A DNA stretch of 64,000 nucleotides from Saccharopolyspora gloriosae. GTDB taxonomy: Bacteria > Actinomycetota > Actinomycetes > Mycobacteriales > Pseudonocardiaceae. Positions 8,989 to 18,234 of the stretch are shown in pieces (the stretch's first letter is position 1; the number at the start of each line of letters is the position of its first letter). The notes below the pieces were generated by a model. The model worked only from the letters and a program-made list of their open reading frames with translations, made no database searches and was not told the DNA's origin. The position numbers and the translations under genes are program-made. Where the stretch lies: contig NZ_CP059557.1 of the NCBI RefSeq assembly GCF_022828475.1, forward strand, positions 496,001-560,000, written 5' to 3'.

Positions 8989-9582
8989 TTGCCTGAAGTG
9001 TCTCCGAAACCGAACCCGCAGACCGGTGACCCGCGTCCATTGAGAGCGCCGGTCGCCGGTGATTACGGAGGCGACCGCAGGAATCCGTCGAAGGCGAAGT
9101 ACCCGGCAGCGCCCGAGGAGCACGGTCCCGTGCTCGAATGGCACCAGGGCTCGGTGACCAACTCGGTCATCGGAGGATTCTTCGTCTCCATCCTCGTCTT
9201 CGCGTTCGGTTGTCTGCGGGACTGGGGGTTCAGCTGGATGTGGACGATGCCCACACTGTGGATTTTCGTCGCCGCGCCACCGGTGCTCTGGTACTTCCTG
9301 GGCCGTAGGACCGGAATCTCCGCCGGTGCCGACTGGTTCGCGGTGAAGGGCGGGCATGTCGACGTCTACGAGCTGACGAAGGTTCAGGTCGTCGGGACCA
9401 GCGGCGGCCTGTCGTGGGATCTGGAGCTCGCGGACCGGAAGGGCACCGAGCTCTCCATCAACCTGCGGGAGATCCAGGCGAACCGGGACCTGTGGGACCT
9501 CGTCTACAACGGCATCGCCCACTCGGTGAACCGGGGCGCGAAGACCAACCCGAAGGCCCTCGACAAGCTCAAGTTGCGGTGA
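8989..9582 (+). CDS. Membrane protein, possible immunity partner
   Basis: Protein of 197 aa starting at TTG 8989 after an AGGAAGG site. The cytosolic N-terminus is polar, two adjacent membrane helices lie at about residues 58-102 (SVIGGFFVSILVFAFG and TLWIFVAAPPVLWYFLG), and a soluble C-terminal domain follows. No family recognised. It begins 38 nt after the putative effector and is codirectional. That arrangement suits an immunity protein, but nothing in the sequence proves it. Confidence 0.6.
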   Translation: MPEVSPKPNPQTGDPRPLRAPVAGDYGGDRRNPSKAKYPAAPEEHGPVLEWHQGSVTNSVIGGFFVSILVFAFGCLRDWGFSWMWTMPTLWIFVAAPPVLWYFLGRRTGISAGADWFAVKGGHVDVYELTKVQVVGTSGGLSWDLELADRKGTELSINLREIQANRDLWDLVYNGIAHSVNRGAKTNPKALDKLKLR

Positions 9583-11841
9583 TCAGTCCTCGACGACCGC
9601 TACGGATGTGATGCGGTGCAGGGGGAATCGGCCCGGTTCGCCGCTGCCGCGATCCACTCCTTGGAGGACTCCGCCGCCGACGCTGACGGGTTGGACGACG
9701 ACCTGGCTGGACACGCCGTTGGAGTTGACGAAGCCGAGCCACACGCTGCGCTGCTGGACGGCGGCGTCGCGCAGCAGCCGCAACGTCGCCTCGGCGCTGG
9801 GCCTGCCGCGTTCGGGGCTCATGGCGCTGCCCCTGCGGACCGAGCCCGCGCGGTCGCCGGAGCGCATCTGCGCGATGAGCTCCGCTAGTTGCTCCTCGCC
9901 GGGCGGGGCGGGCAGCGTCGCCTGCTGTGTCGTCTTGGCGCGGCCGCGCACCCGGTGGCCGTCCGAACGCAGGTCCAGGATCTGGCCGTCGGGGCCTTCG
10001 GCGGCGGGGGCGAAACCGGCGGCGCGCAAGCCGTCCAGCACCTCCACCAGCGGCAGCGGGCTCACCAGGACGGTCGGGGCGATGCGGCGCAGTTCCAGCT
10101 CGCCGATGCGTGGGCTCGCCAGCACTTCCGCCAGCAGCACCGAATCGTCGCAGCGCAAGAAGGCCGATGCGGTGCCCGCCCGGAGCCTGCCGTGCCTGCG
10201 GGCCACATCGTCGATCAAGTACGTCAAGCCCTGCGGGATGGGCGTGCGGGACCGGTCGCGGAACAGGGCGTGCAGCTCGTCGGCACTGCGGCCCGCGTCC
10301 AGCGCGCGGCGCACGCTGCTCTCGCTCACCCGGTAGACGGTGGCGCTGCCCGCGGACTCCACGTCGGCGACGAGGTTCATGTCCGCCGCCAGATCCGGTT
10401 CCAGCCTGCCGGGCGCGACGACCGTCAGATCCGCCTGCACCAGCACGTGATCCAGCGGTTCCGGCAGCGCCGAGGTGAGCACCTGCGCCGCGGCACCGGC
10501 ATCGTCGAACAGCACCGCGCGCCCGGCACCGGACAACGCGCCGAGCGCGACGATGCCCAGCGCCGTCGCCTCCCGCAGCGTCCAGCGCACCAGGTCGTCG
10601 CGCAGCCGTCCGCCGCGACGCGGGGCACGCCAGGCCAGCACGGCCGCCACGTCGTCGGCGCCGCGCACGCCGTGGCCGCCGGGAAGTTCGTCGAGCAGGC
10701 CCAGGATCCGGTGCCGGTCGCGGGGCGCCAGCGGGCGGCGCAATTCCTCGGACAGCGGTCCCAGCAGGCGGTCCTTCTCGTCCCGCGCCCCGATCAGGCC
10801 CGGTAGCCGGGGCAGCTCCACCCAGCTCTTCGCCAGCGGAGCCCACCGCTGCTCCGGGCCGGACGCCAGCCACGTGTCGGCGCCGTAGGTGAGCGTCCAC
10901 TGCGGTTCGGAGCCGTCGGTGGCGGCGATCAGGTTCGCGGCCACCGCCAGCTCCACCAGCAGCGACACCCGAGCCTCGTCGACTTCGAGTTCCTTCGCGG
11001 CGCGGCGGACGTCGCGCACCCCGATGCCGCCGGAACGCAGCACGTCCGGCGGGTCCTCGCTCCACAGGTGCAGCATCGACTCCAAGTGCCGCAGCAGCTC
11101 CAGCACCTCGCCCGCGGCGGTGGAATCCACCGTGGACCGGTCGTGTTCGACGAGGTCGAGCAGCGGTTCCTCCGGCTCCACCAGGCCCATCGGGTTGTCG
11201 CCGCGGACCGCGAACGCGAGCTGCCGGGGCAACTCCACGGTCTCGGTGTCGCGACGCAGCAGCAGGCCCTTCGCGAGCAGCCGCTGCACCGGGGTCGCCG
11301 CCTCGTCCGCGGTGATTCCGCGCCCGGCGTCCTTGGTGCGCCCGATCGGGCGGGGACCGGCGAGTTTCGTGACGAGGTCGCGTTCCTGCTCGTCCAGTTC
11401 GGCGAGCGCGGCGTGGGCGGCTTCCGGGTCGAGATCGTCGGCCGGGCGGCCCAGGCCTGCCGGGAAGGCGGGCAGCGCCTCCCTTGCGGTGGGCACGACG
11501 GCGATCTCGGAGTCCTCACCCCAGGCCAGCGCGCGATGGCGCAGGTCCTGCACCGTTCGCCGAGTCCGCTGCGGAGTCACCTCGGCGCCCAGCAGCTCGG
11601 CCACCGCCTCCAGCGTGACCGGCGCGGAGTCCGCGTCCAGCAGCACGAGCGCTTCCAAGGTGGACAGGGCGAACGAGTCCAGGTCCTCGCAGGCGCGCGC
11701 CACCGAGGAGCGCACCCCCGCGCGGGTCGCCAGCACGGACGTGTCCGCGGGCGGGGGCGTGGCCAGGTCGGGCCGCATGCGCAGCAACGCCATGAGGTCC
11801 TCGTCGCCGCGTGCGCGCAGGGAGTCCGCGAGTGAAGCCAT
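9583..11841 (-). CDS. Helicase-associated / WYL-like C-terminal domain protein
   Basis: Protein of 752 aa, cytoplasmic, resembling the actinobacterial helicase C-terminal domain-3 proteins encoded next to the XPB helicase (Rv0862c-like). The N-terminus (MASLADSLRARGDEDLMALL) and mid-region carry repeated winged-helix-like segments. The centre (VQADLTVVAPGRLEPDLA) matches the XPB-associated domain. The last ~75 residues (LLRDAAVQQRSVWLGFVNS, then FPLHRITSVAVVED) are WYL-like. There is no Walker motif, so it is not itself a helicase. I chose ATG 11841; further upstream the frame is low-quality sequence that overlaps the neighbouring gene's promoter. Confidence 0.88.
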   Translation of the reverse strand: MASLADSLRARGDEDLMALLRMRPDLATPPPADTSVLATRAGVRSSVARACEDLDSFALSTLEALVLLDADSAPVTLEAVAELLGAEVTPQRTRRTVQDLRHRALAWGEDSEIAVVPTAREALPAFPAGLGRPADDLDPEAAHAALAELDEQERDLVTKLAGPRPIGRTKDAGRGITADEAATPVQRLLAKGLLLRRDTETVELPRQLAFAVRGDNPMGLVEPEEPLLDLVEHDRSTVDSTAAGEVLELLRHLESMLHLWSEDPPDVLRSGGIGVRDVRRAAKELEVDEARVSLLVELAVAANLIAATDGSEPQWTLTYGADTWLASGPEQRWAPLAKSWVELPRLPGLIGARDEKDRLLGPLSEELRRPLAPRDRHRILGLLDELPGGHGVRGADDVAAVLAWRAPRRGGRLRDDLVRWTLREATALGIVALGALSGAGRAVLFDDAGAAAQVLTSALPEPLDHVLVQADLTVVAPGRLEPDLAADMNLVADVESAGSATVYRVSESSVRRALDAGRSADELHALFRDRSRTPIPQGLTYLIDDVARRHGRLRAGTASAFLRCDDSVLLAEVLASPRIGELELRRIAPTVLVSPLPLVEVLDGLRAAGFAPAAEGPDGQILDLRSDGHRVRGRAKTTQQATLPAPPGEEQLAELIAQMRSGDRAGSVRRGSAMSPERGRPSAEATLRLLRDAAVQQRSVWLGFVNSNGVSSQVVVQPVSVGGGVLQGVDRGSGEPGRFPLHRITSVAVVED

Positions 11842-12027
11842 CCCCGCCACGATACCGAGTCGGCCCTGCACACCTGCTCGGATCGTGAGCGATCCGGCAC
11901 GGCGAGCATCCGGCGGCGCGACGCAGCCGGTGATCCGCGTCGTATCGGGCAGGGCGGGGTTCGATCGCGGCGCCCGATCGGGCAAACTGGTGGTCGTACG
12001 CCCACGACGACTTTCCGGAGGATCACC

Positions 12028-12216
12028 GTGGCCGGTGGCAACGCGAAGAAGGACCGCATCGACCCGACGTGGCCGCACGTGGGCGACGGGGAGCACCCGG
12101 TCAGCGAGCTGGTCGCCGACAAGCAGGGCGCGCTGTCGCCGTTCGGCGACGTCACGTTCCCCTTCGACGAGGGCACGTTCCCGTACGAGCACCCCGTCAC
12201 CAAGATCAACAAGTGA
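12028..12216 (+). CDS. Small conserved actinobacterial protein
   Basis: Protein of 62 aa with no known domain; features are WPHVGDGEHPVSELVADKQG and FPFDEGTFPYEHPVTKINK. GTG 12028 follows a GGAGG site 5 nt upstream. Its position between the helicase-associated gene and moaC matches Rv0863 of M. tuberculosis (from memory). A strong terminator follows directly. Function unknown. Confidence 0.75.
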   Translation: MAGGNAKKDRIDPTWPHVGDGEHPVSELVADKQGALSPFGDVTFPFDEGTFPYEHPVTKINK

Positions 12217-12246
12217 CTTCGTAGCGGCCTCGGCCGCGCACGCCTC

Positions 12247-12280
12247 CGGCCCCGGATCTCGCTCGGCGGATCCGGGGCCG
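12247..12280 (+). terminator. Hairpin terminator after the small conserved gene
   Basis: Arms CGGCCCCGGATC and GATCCGGGGCCG pair perfectly over 12 bp with a 10-nt loop. The hairpin starts 30 nt after the stop and is followed by TTGTG. Confidence 0.75.
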
Positions 12281-12346
12281 TTGTGCGTCCAGGGGCTCCC
12301 TGTCAAGACCGACTCGTCGGTAACCGTGCCGGACGTCGATCACACT

Positions 12347-12371
12347 TGAGAAAGTTCTAGTCTTTTTCTCA
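12347..12371. promoter_or_regulatory. Inverted repeat TGAGAAA-N11-TTTCTCA upstream of malic enzyme
   Basis: This dyad lies in the AT-richer stretch about 110 nt before the malic enzyme start. A repressor or activator site is plausible; no known regulator consensus was recognised. Confidence 0.3.
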
Positions 12372-12483
12372 GCCGGGTGAAGTTCAATGGCTTTGGTGGG
12401 CGCTGGATCTTGCCGTAGCCGCGAGTGGTGTGCTTCAGGCCCGGTGTTCAAGCTGAAACTTCACGCGCGACAGGGGTGTGGCC

Positions 12484-13938
<1,455 letters not shown>

Positions 13939-13972
13939 CCTGTCCTGGTCGTTCCGCTCTGGTGGCCGGGTA

Positions 13973-14070
13973 GCGGAACCTCAGCGCTCTTCTCGCTGCG
14001 GGAGCGATCTTCGAGTGGCTCCGCCACGCGCAACATTGCTGTGCTCGCGGGAAGAACGCTGAGAACTCGC
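13973..14070 (+). repeat. Dispersed hairpin element, copy A
   Basis: Arms CTCAGCGCTCTTCTCGC (13980-13996) and GCGGGAAGAACGCTGAG (14047-14063) pair at 15 of 17 positions plus one wobble, with a 50-nt loop. The outer flanks are GCGGAAC and AACTCGC. It lies between malic enzyme and moaC. One of seven related copies. Confidence 0.85.
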
Positions 14071-14205
14071 TGGTGGCCGACTTGCCCTGGTGGTCGCTGC
14101 CGAGCGGTTTCGCCGCTGACAGGACAAGGGTCGCGCCTCGCCGGGGCGGTACGTGGTGTGAGCCCTGTGCGGATGGGGGCGGGGCGGGCTCTTAAGGTTT
14201 GCGGT

Positions 14206-14685
14206 ATGGCGCAGGACGAGCTCACGCACGTGGACGAGTCGGGGGCGGCTCGCATGGTCGACGTCTCCGAGAAGGAGGCGACCGCGCGCACCGCCGTGGC
14301 CACCGGGATCGTGCGCACCACGGCCGAAGTCCTCGCGCTGGTGCGGCGGGACGGGCTGCCCAAGGGCGATGCGCTGGCGACCGCGCGGATCGCCGGGATC
14401 ATGGCGGCGAAGCGCACTCCCGACCTCGTCCCGCTGTGCCATCCGATCGCGCTGTCCGGCGTCAAGGTGCAGCTGGACCTCGGGGACGCGGAGGTCCGGA
14501 TCACGGCGACGGTGCGCACCACCGACCGGACCGGTGTCGAGATGGAGGCGCTGACCGCCGTCACCGGTGCCGGGCTCGCGCTGCACGACATGATCAAAGC
14601 GGTCGATCCGGCCGCGGTGCTCGACGCCGTCCGCGTCGAACGCAAAGAAGGCGGCAAAACGGGCACCTGGGTTCGCGAGGACTGA
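14206..14685 (+). CDS. moaC: Cyclic pyranopterin monophosphate synthase MoaC
   Basis: Second step of molybdenum cofactor synthesis: converts the MoaA product to cyclic pyranopterin monophosphate. Length 159 aa, normal for the family. Conserved motifs seen are KRTPDLVPLCHPI and the C-terminal HDMIKAVDPA with the catalytic Lys/Asp region. ATG 14206 has no ribosome site, but a TAAGGT -10-like hexamer ends 7 nt upstream, so the mRNA may be leaderless. It is followed by the mog-moaE fusion in the same direction. Confidence 0.96.
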   Translation: MAQDELTHVDESGAARMVDVSEKEATARTAVATGIVRTTAEVLALVRRDGLPKGDALATARIAGIMAAKRTPDLVPLCHPIALSGVKVQLDLGDAEVRITATVRTTDRTGVEMEALTAVTGAGLALHDMIKAVDPAAVLDAVRVERKEGGKTGTWVRED

Positions 14686-14778
14686 TCAATCGGCCGTCGG
14701 CGGCGGCTCGTAGGCTGGACCTAGTGCAGCGACGTCCGCTCCGTCGCGCCTGCCCGGCGATCGCAAGGAGTTCCGCCC

Positions 14779-15744
14779 ATGTCAGCACGCACCGCTCGTG
14801 TCGTGGCCGCGTCGAACCGTGCCGCGGCAGGCGTCTACACCGACCGCACCGGACCGGTCATCGTCGAATGGCTGCGGGAGCGCGGCTTCGAGGTCGGCGA
14901 CCCGCTGGTCGTGCCGGACGGTGAGCCGGTGGGGCGAGCGCTGCGGGAGGCCGTGGACGCCGAGGTCACCGTGGTGATCACCACCGGCGGCACCGGGATC
15001 AACCCGACCGACCGCACTCCCGAGGTCACCGGCGAAGTGCTGGACTACGAGGTTCCGGGCTTGGCCGACGCGGTGCGTTCGGCCGGTCTGCCGCAGGTGC
15101 CGACGGCGGTGCTCTCCCGCGGGACGGCCGGGGTGAGCGGGCGGACACTGATCGTGAACCTGCCGGGATCTCGCGGCGGCGTCGCCGACGGGCTCGGCGT
15201 GCTCGACGGAGTGCTCGATCACGCCGTGGACCAGCTCCGCGGCGGTGATCACGCGCCCGGCGGCGGGGTCGAACCGGGCGCCTCGGACTCTCACGAGCAC
15301 TCGGCCGCCGGGTCGGGCGCGGCCGCCGTGCTGCTGGCCGAGGTCGCCGACCGCCCGCTGCGAGTCGCGGACTTGGAGCGGCTGGTGGAGGACCGGGCCG
15401 CGGGCGCGGTCGTCACCTTCGGCGGCGTGGTGCGGGATCACGATGGCGGGCGCGGCGTGACCGAGCTCGAATACGTCGGGCATCCCAGCGCCGACGAGGT
15501 GATCCGCGAGGTCGCCACCGAGCTGGCCGGCCGCTACGACGGAGTCCGAGCCTTGGCGGTCGCGCACCGCGTGGGCCTGCTGGGGATCGGCGACGTCGCC
15601 TTGGCCTGCGCCGTAGCCGCCGAACACCGCAAGGAGGCGTTCGCGGTGTGCGCCGAACTCGTCGACGAGGTGAAGCGCCGCCTCCCGATCTGGAAGCGCC
15701 AGGTCTTCACGGACGCATCGGAAGAATGGGTCAACTGCCCCTGA
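14779..15744 (+). CDS. MogA/MoaB-MoaE fusion protein
   Basis: Bifunctional molybdenum cofactor protein of 321 aa. Residues ~5-150 form a MoaB/Mog domain that adenylylates molybdopterin (TTGGTGINPTDRTPE and NLPGSRGG motifs). After a Gly/His/Ser-rich linker, residues ~185-320 form MoaE, the large subunit of molybdopterin synthase (GAVVTFGGVVRDHDGG, HRVGLLGIGD, RRLPIWKRQ with the active lysines). M. tuberculosis has these as separate adjacent genes. AAGGAG lies 8 nt before the ATG. MoaE needs MoaD (17932, opposite strand). Confidence 0.93.
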   Translation: MSARTARVVAASNRAAAGVYTDRTGPVIVEWLRERGFEVGDPLVVPDGEPVGRALREAVDAEVTVVITTGGTGINPTDRTPEVTGEVLDYEVPGLADAVRSAGLPQVPTAVLSRGTAGVSGRTLIVNLPGSRGGVADGLGVLDGVLDHAVDQLRGGDHAPGGGVEPGASDSHEHSAAGSGAAAVLLAEVADRPLRVADLERLVEDRAAGAVVTFGGVVRDHDGGRGVTELEYVGHPSADEVIREVATELAGRYDGVRALAVAHRVGLLGIGDVALACAVAAEHRKEAFAVCAELVDEVKRRLPIWKRQVFTDASEEWVNCP

Positions 15745-15993
15745 GATCGTCTCTGCGCAGTCCGCGGCGGCGCCCAGCAGGGGAACCCCGGTTCCGCTTT
15801 CGATCTCGCTGACGACGTTCCTTGAGCGTTTCAGCCCCATCCAGGTCTCAACGAGGCAACGATCGAGGCTCACTTCACCCGCCCCGGAGCCTCACCCCCA
15901 CCGAGAACCTCAAGATCCCGCCTCCCGCCCTTTCACGGCGAGCGCCGAACCCCAAGCCTCAAAGCCACCACCGAACCCGAATCCTGACGACGA

Positions 15994-16230
15994 GCCGTGC
16001 TTTCGGCGGCGAAGCCCCCAAAAGGCCGAGCAAAGCCCCGCTTGCCTTGCGGCCGAGGGCCGTGCCGTGCGGCGTAGCCGTGCTTGTGGCGGCGAAGTCC
16101 GCGAAGGGCGGGCGAAGCCCCGCTTGCCTTGCGGCCGAGGGCCGTGCCTTGCGGCGTAGCCGTGCTTTTGGCGGCGAAGTCCGCGAAGGGCGGGCGAAGC
16201 CCCGCCTGCCTTGCGGCCGAAGGCCGTGCC
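15994..16230. repeat. GC-rich 82-bp tandem repeat array
   Basis: Two nearly identical 82-bp units start at 16059 and 16141. A shortened 65-bp unit precedes them (15994) and a partial unit begins at 16223. Each unit is built of small palindromes of the type GGCNNCGCC or CGGCCNTCGGCCG. The block continues into hairpin copy B. The 250 bases before it (15745-15993) hold no gene I can support. Confidence 0.8.
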
Positions 16231-16274
16231 TGTATGTGCGAAGCACATAGCCCACGTCAAAAAGCCGCTCACCC

Positions 16275-16373
16275 GCGGGTTCTCAGTGAGCCTCTCGCGA
16301 GGACAGCTTTTTCCCTCGTGGCGGAGCCACTTGGGAAAAAGATCCCGCAGCGAGAGGCTCACTGAGGTTCCGC
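16275..16373 (-). repeat. Dispersed hairpin element, copy B
   Basis: Arms CTCAGTGAGCCTCTCGC (16282-16298) and GCGAGAGGCTCACTGAG (16350-16366) pair perfectly over 17 bp. A nested stem in the loop pairs TTTTTCCC with GGGAAAAA and GTGGC with GCCAC. The order of the flanks (GCGGGTT first, GTTCCGC last) shows it is inverted relative to copy A. Confidence 0.85.
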
Positions 16374-16424
16374 CACCCGACCACCAAAGCAAAAAGAGCC
16401 GTGCACCCCCCAAAAAAGTGAAAC

Positions 16425-16458
16425 GGGACCCTGCCGCTGGGGGTGGCGGCAGGGTCCC
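16425..16458 (-). terminator. Intrinsic terminator of the rpf gene
   Basis: GGGACCCTGCCG and CGGCAGGGTCCC form a perfect 12-bp stem. On the minus strand a TTTTTT run follows about 8 nt later (16412-16417), which suits termination of the rpf transcript. Confidence 0.8.
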
Positions 16459-16544
16459 GGGTTGTGGAGGGGCCGGGCCGGCCCGCACGGGGGGACGGGC
16501 CGGGCTTCCGACTCCTCGCCAGGTTCATGGACCTGGCCGGGTGA

Positions 16545-17174
16545 TCACTTGATGTCGAGCTGCTGACCCGGGAAAATCATGTTCGGGTCGTTGAGCACGC
16601 TGCTGTTCTTCTCGAAGATGTCCTGGTAGTCGACGCCGTACTGGCTGGCGATCTTGCCCAGGGTGTCACCGGTCTGCACCGTGTAGTCGGCACCGTTGGA
16701 CTTCACGGTGGACTTCTTGGTGGACTTCTTGGAGCTCGAGCTCTCGCTCTTCTTCGACGAGGAGCTCTTCTCCGAGGAACCGCTCGACTTGTTGCTGGTG
16801 CTGCCGCTGGTCCAGCTGGTCTTCGAGGTGCAGCCGGGCCATGCGCCCGAGCCCTGCGAGGCGAGGACCTTCTCGGCGACCGCGATCTGCTCTTCGCGGC
16901 TGGCGTCCTTGGCGTTCGACGCGTACTGGGTGCCGCCGTACGCGGCCCAGGTGGACGGGGTGAACTGGAGACCGCCGGAGAAGCCGTTTCCGGTGTTGGC
17001 GTTCCAGTTCCCGCTGCTCTCGCACTGCGCGAGCTTGTCCCAGTCAGCGGCGTTGGCGGGTGCTGCGACCGCGATCGGGGCGGCGACCACGGCACCTGCG
17101 ATGGCCAGCCGTGCGGCGTTGCGGGCGATGCCGGCGGTGGAAGGTTTGCGGTGCTTGCCTTCGTAGCGAGTCAT
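16545..17174 (-). CDS. Resuscitation-promoting factor-like transglycosylase with LysM domain
   Basis: Secreted peptidoglycan-cleaving enzyme of 209 aa. A Sec signal peptide spans residues 1 to ~42 (LAIAGAVVAAPIAVAAPANA). The Rpf domain follows, with catalytic Glu 52 in QCESSGNW and GGLQFTPSTWAAYGG. A Ser/Lys-rich low-complexity linker spans about 125-160. A C-terminal LysM domain (YTVQTGDTLGKIASQYGV to PGQQLDIK) binds peptidoglycan. Start ATG 17174 follows GGAGAGGG. The long leader carries a c-di-AMP riboswitch, so expression is probably tied to cell-wall and turgor signalling. The position matches rpfA of mycobacteria. Confidence 0.94.
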   Translation of the reverse strand: MTRYEGKHRKPSTAGIARNAARLAIAGAVVAAPIAVAAPANAADWDKLAQCESSGNWNANTGNGFSGGLQFTPSTWAAYGGTQYASNAKDASREEQIAVAEKVLASQGSGAWPGCTSKTSWTSGSTSNKSSGSSEKSSSSKKSESSSSKKSTKKSTVKSNGADYTVQTGDTLGKIASQYGVDYQDIFEKNSSVLNDPNMIFPGQQLDIK

Positions 17175-17181
17175 TTCCCTC

Positions 17182-17347
17182 TCCTGCCGCGCTTGCGAGG
17201 TGAGCCGTCGGGTTCGGGCTGAAGCAGCCCGGCCGGCTCGGGAGCCGGCTTCACCCGCCGGGCGTTCGGGGCGCCCAGTGGTGGTTCCCTCGCCCCTGTC
17301 CGGTGGGTTCTTTCGGGGGTGGGAAGCCCGCCGGACAGGGTTCGGCG
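17182..17347 (-). promoter_or_regulatory. c-di-AMP riboswitch (ydaO/yuaA leader) upstream of rpf
   Basis: Read on the minus strand, the leader contains the conserved actinobacterial ydaO blocks in order: CGCCGAACCCTGTCCGG, then GACAGGGGCGAGGGAACCAC, then GGGTGAAGCCG, then GCTGCTTCAGCCCGAACCCG and GACGGCTCACCTCGCAAGCG. It ends just before the rpf ribosome site. Riboswitches of this class sit upstream of rpf genes in actinobacteria and turn expression off when c-di-AMP binds. Boundaries are approximate. Confidence 0.85.
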
Positions 17348-17931
17348 CTGCGGGCTTCCGTGGTCCTTGCTGATCGGTTCGGGGCCGACCGGAGAGCGAC
17401 ACTACGTAACCGATCGGCGAAGCGGAAATCTGAACATATGTGACGGTCGTCACAGTAACGATGGCTCGGGGGTGTCCGATCTCGATCGTTTGTCCTGATC
17501 AGAGCGTCGTTATCAAGTCGTTTCCGGGCCGAGATCGATCACCGTCAGTGAGGCGTGGCTCACCTCTTCGGCGCCCCTGAAACCTGCTCGTTGAGTGCTC
17601 GTCACTTTGCGAGCCGCCTGAATCGAGTCCGGAACACGCGTGGATCCGCGGGATTTTGTGATCACGCACTGATCAATCGAAGTGACGCTGAGTCATTGTG
17701 GACCTCGGTCGAGTGATCGAGTCGGCGAGATCGCGAACGGCGTCGCGGGATCGGTTCGAAGATCAAGAGACGGTCGCCGGAACGGCCGCAGAACAGCGGT
17801 GCGCATCCACTCGATCGCACACCGAAATGTCACCCGGAGGAGTGTGTCAGACACGCCGGGGAGTGTTGTATCCGCGCACGCGCGCCTGCGCGGGCGGATC
17901 AATAAGGAGAAGACTCGATCGCCGCAGTCGT
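17348..17931. other. Long intergenic region, promoter side of rpf
   Basis: About 580 bases lie between the riboswitch and the moaD stop. The part near 17400-17700 is AT-richer than its surroundings and should hold the rpf promoter on the minus strand. No ORF here has a supported start or domain. Confidence 0.5.
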
Positions 17932-18228
17932 TCAGCCACCCGCGAACGGCGGCAGCACGTCCAGCTCATCGCCCTCGCCCACCGGGGTCGAGCGGTCGCG
18001 CACCGCGACTCCGTTGAGCAGGAAGCTGCAGGCGGGCACGACGCTCGCCAACCGCTCGTCGTGCGCGGCCAGCACCGCGTCGATCACGTCGTCGGCCCGC
18101 ACCGGACCCGGCGAGCCCGCGGAGACCGTCAGCGTTTCCTCGGCCACACCTGCCGCGGCCCTGGCTCCGGCGAAGTACCGCACCCGTACCGCCAGCGCCG
18201 TCGGCGCACCTTCGAACTGCACCGTCAT
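17932..18228 (-). CDS. moaD: MoaD/ThiS-family molybdopterin synthase small subunit
   Basis: Ubiquitin-like sulfur carrier of 98 aa, partner of MoaE in converting precursor Z to molybdopterin. The beta-grasp core (VRVRYFAGARAAAGV, SFLLNGVAVRDRSTPVGEGDELDVLPPFAGG) ends in the obligatory Gly-Gly that is thiocarboxylated. It is followed by no other gene on this strand and lies 6 nt after the moaA stop, so both are cotranscribed. Confidence 0.94.
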   Translation of the reverse strand: MTVQFEGAPTALAVRVRYFAGARAAAGVAEETLTVSAGSPGPVRADDVIDAVLAAHDERLASVVPACSFLLNGVAVRDRSTPVGEGDELDVLPPFAGG

Positions 18229-18234
18229 GGCTGG

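Noticed and set aside
15910-16488. Open frames through the GC-rich array and hairpin copy B
   Set aside because: Translations are repeats of the array (RLRRTARPSAARQ) and have no start signal.
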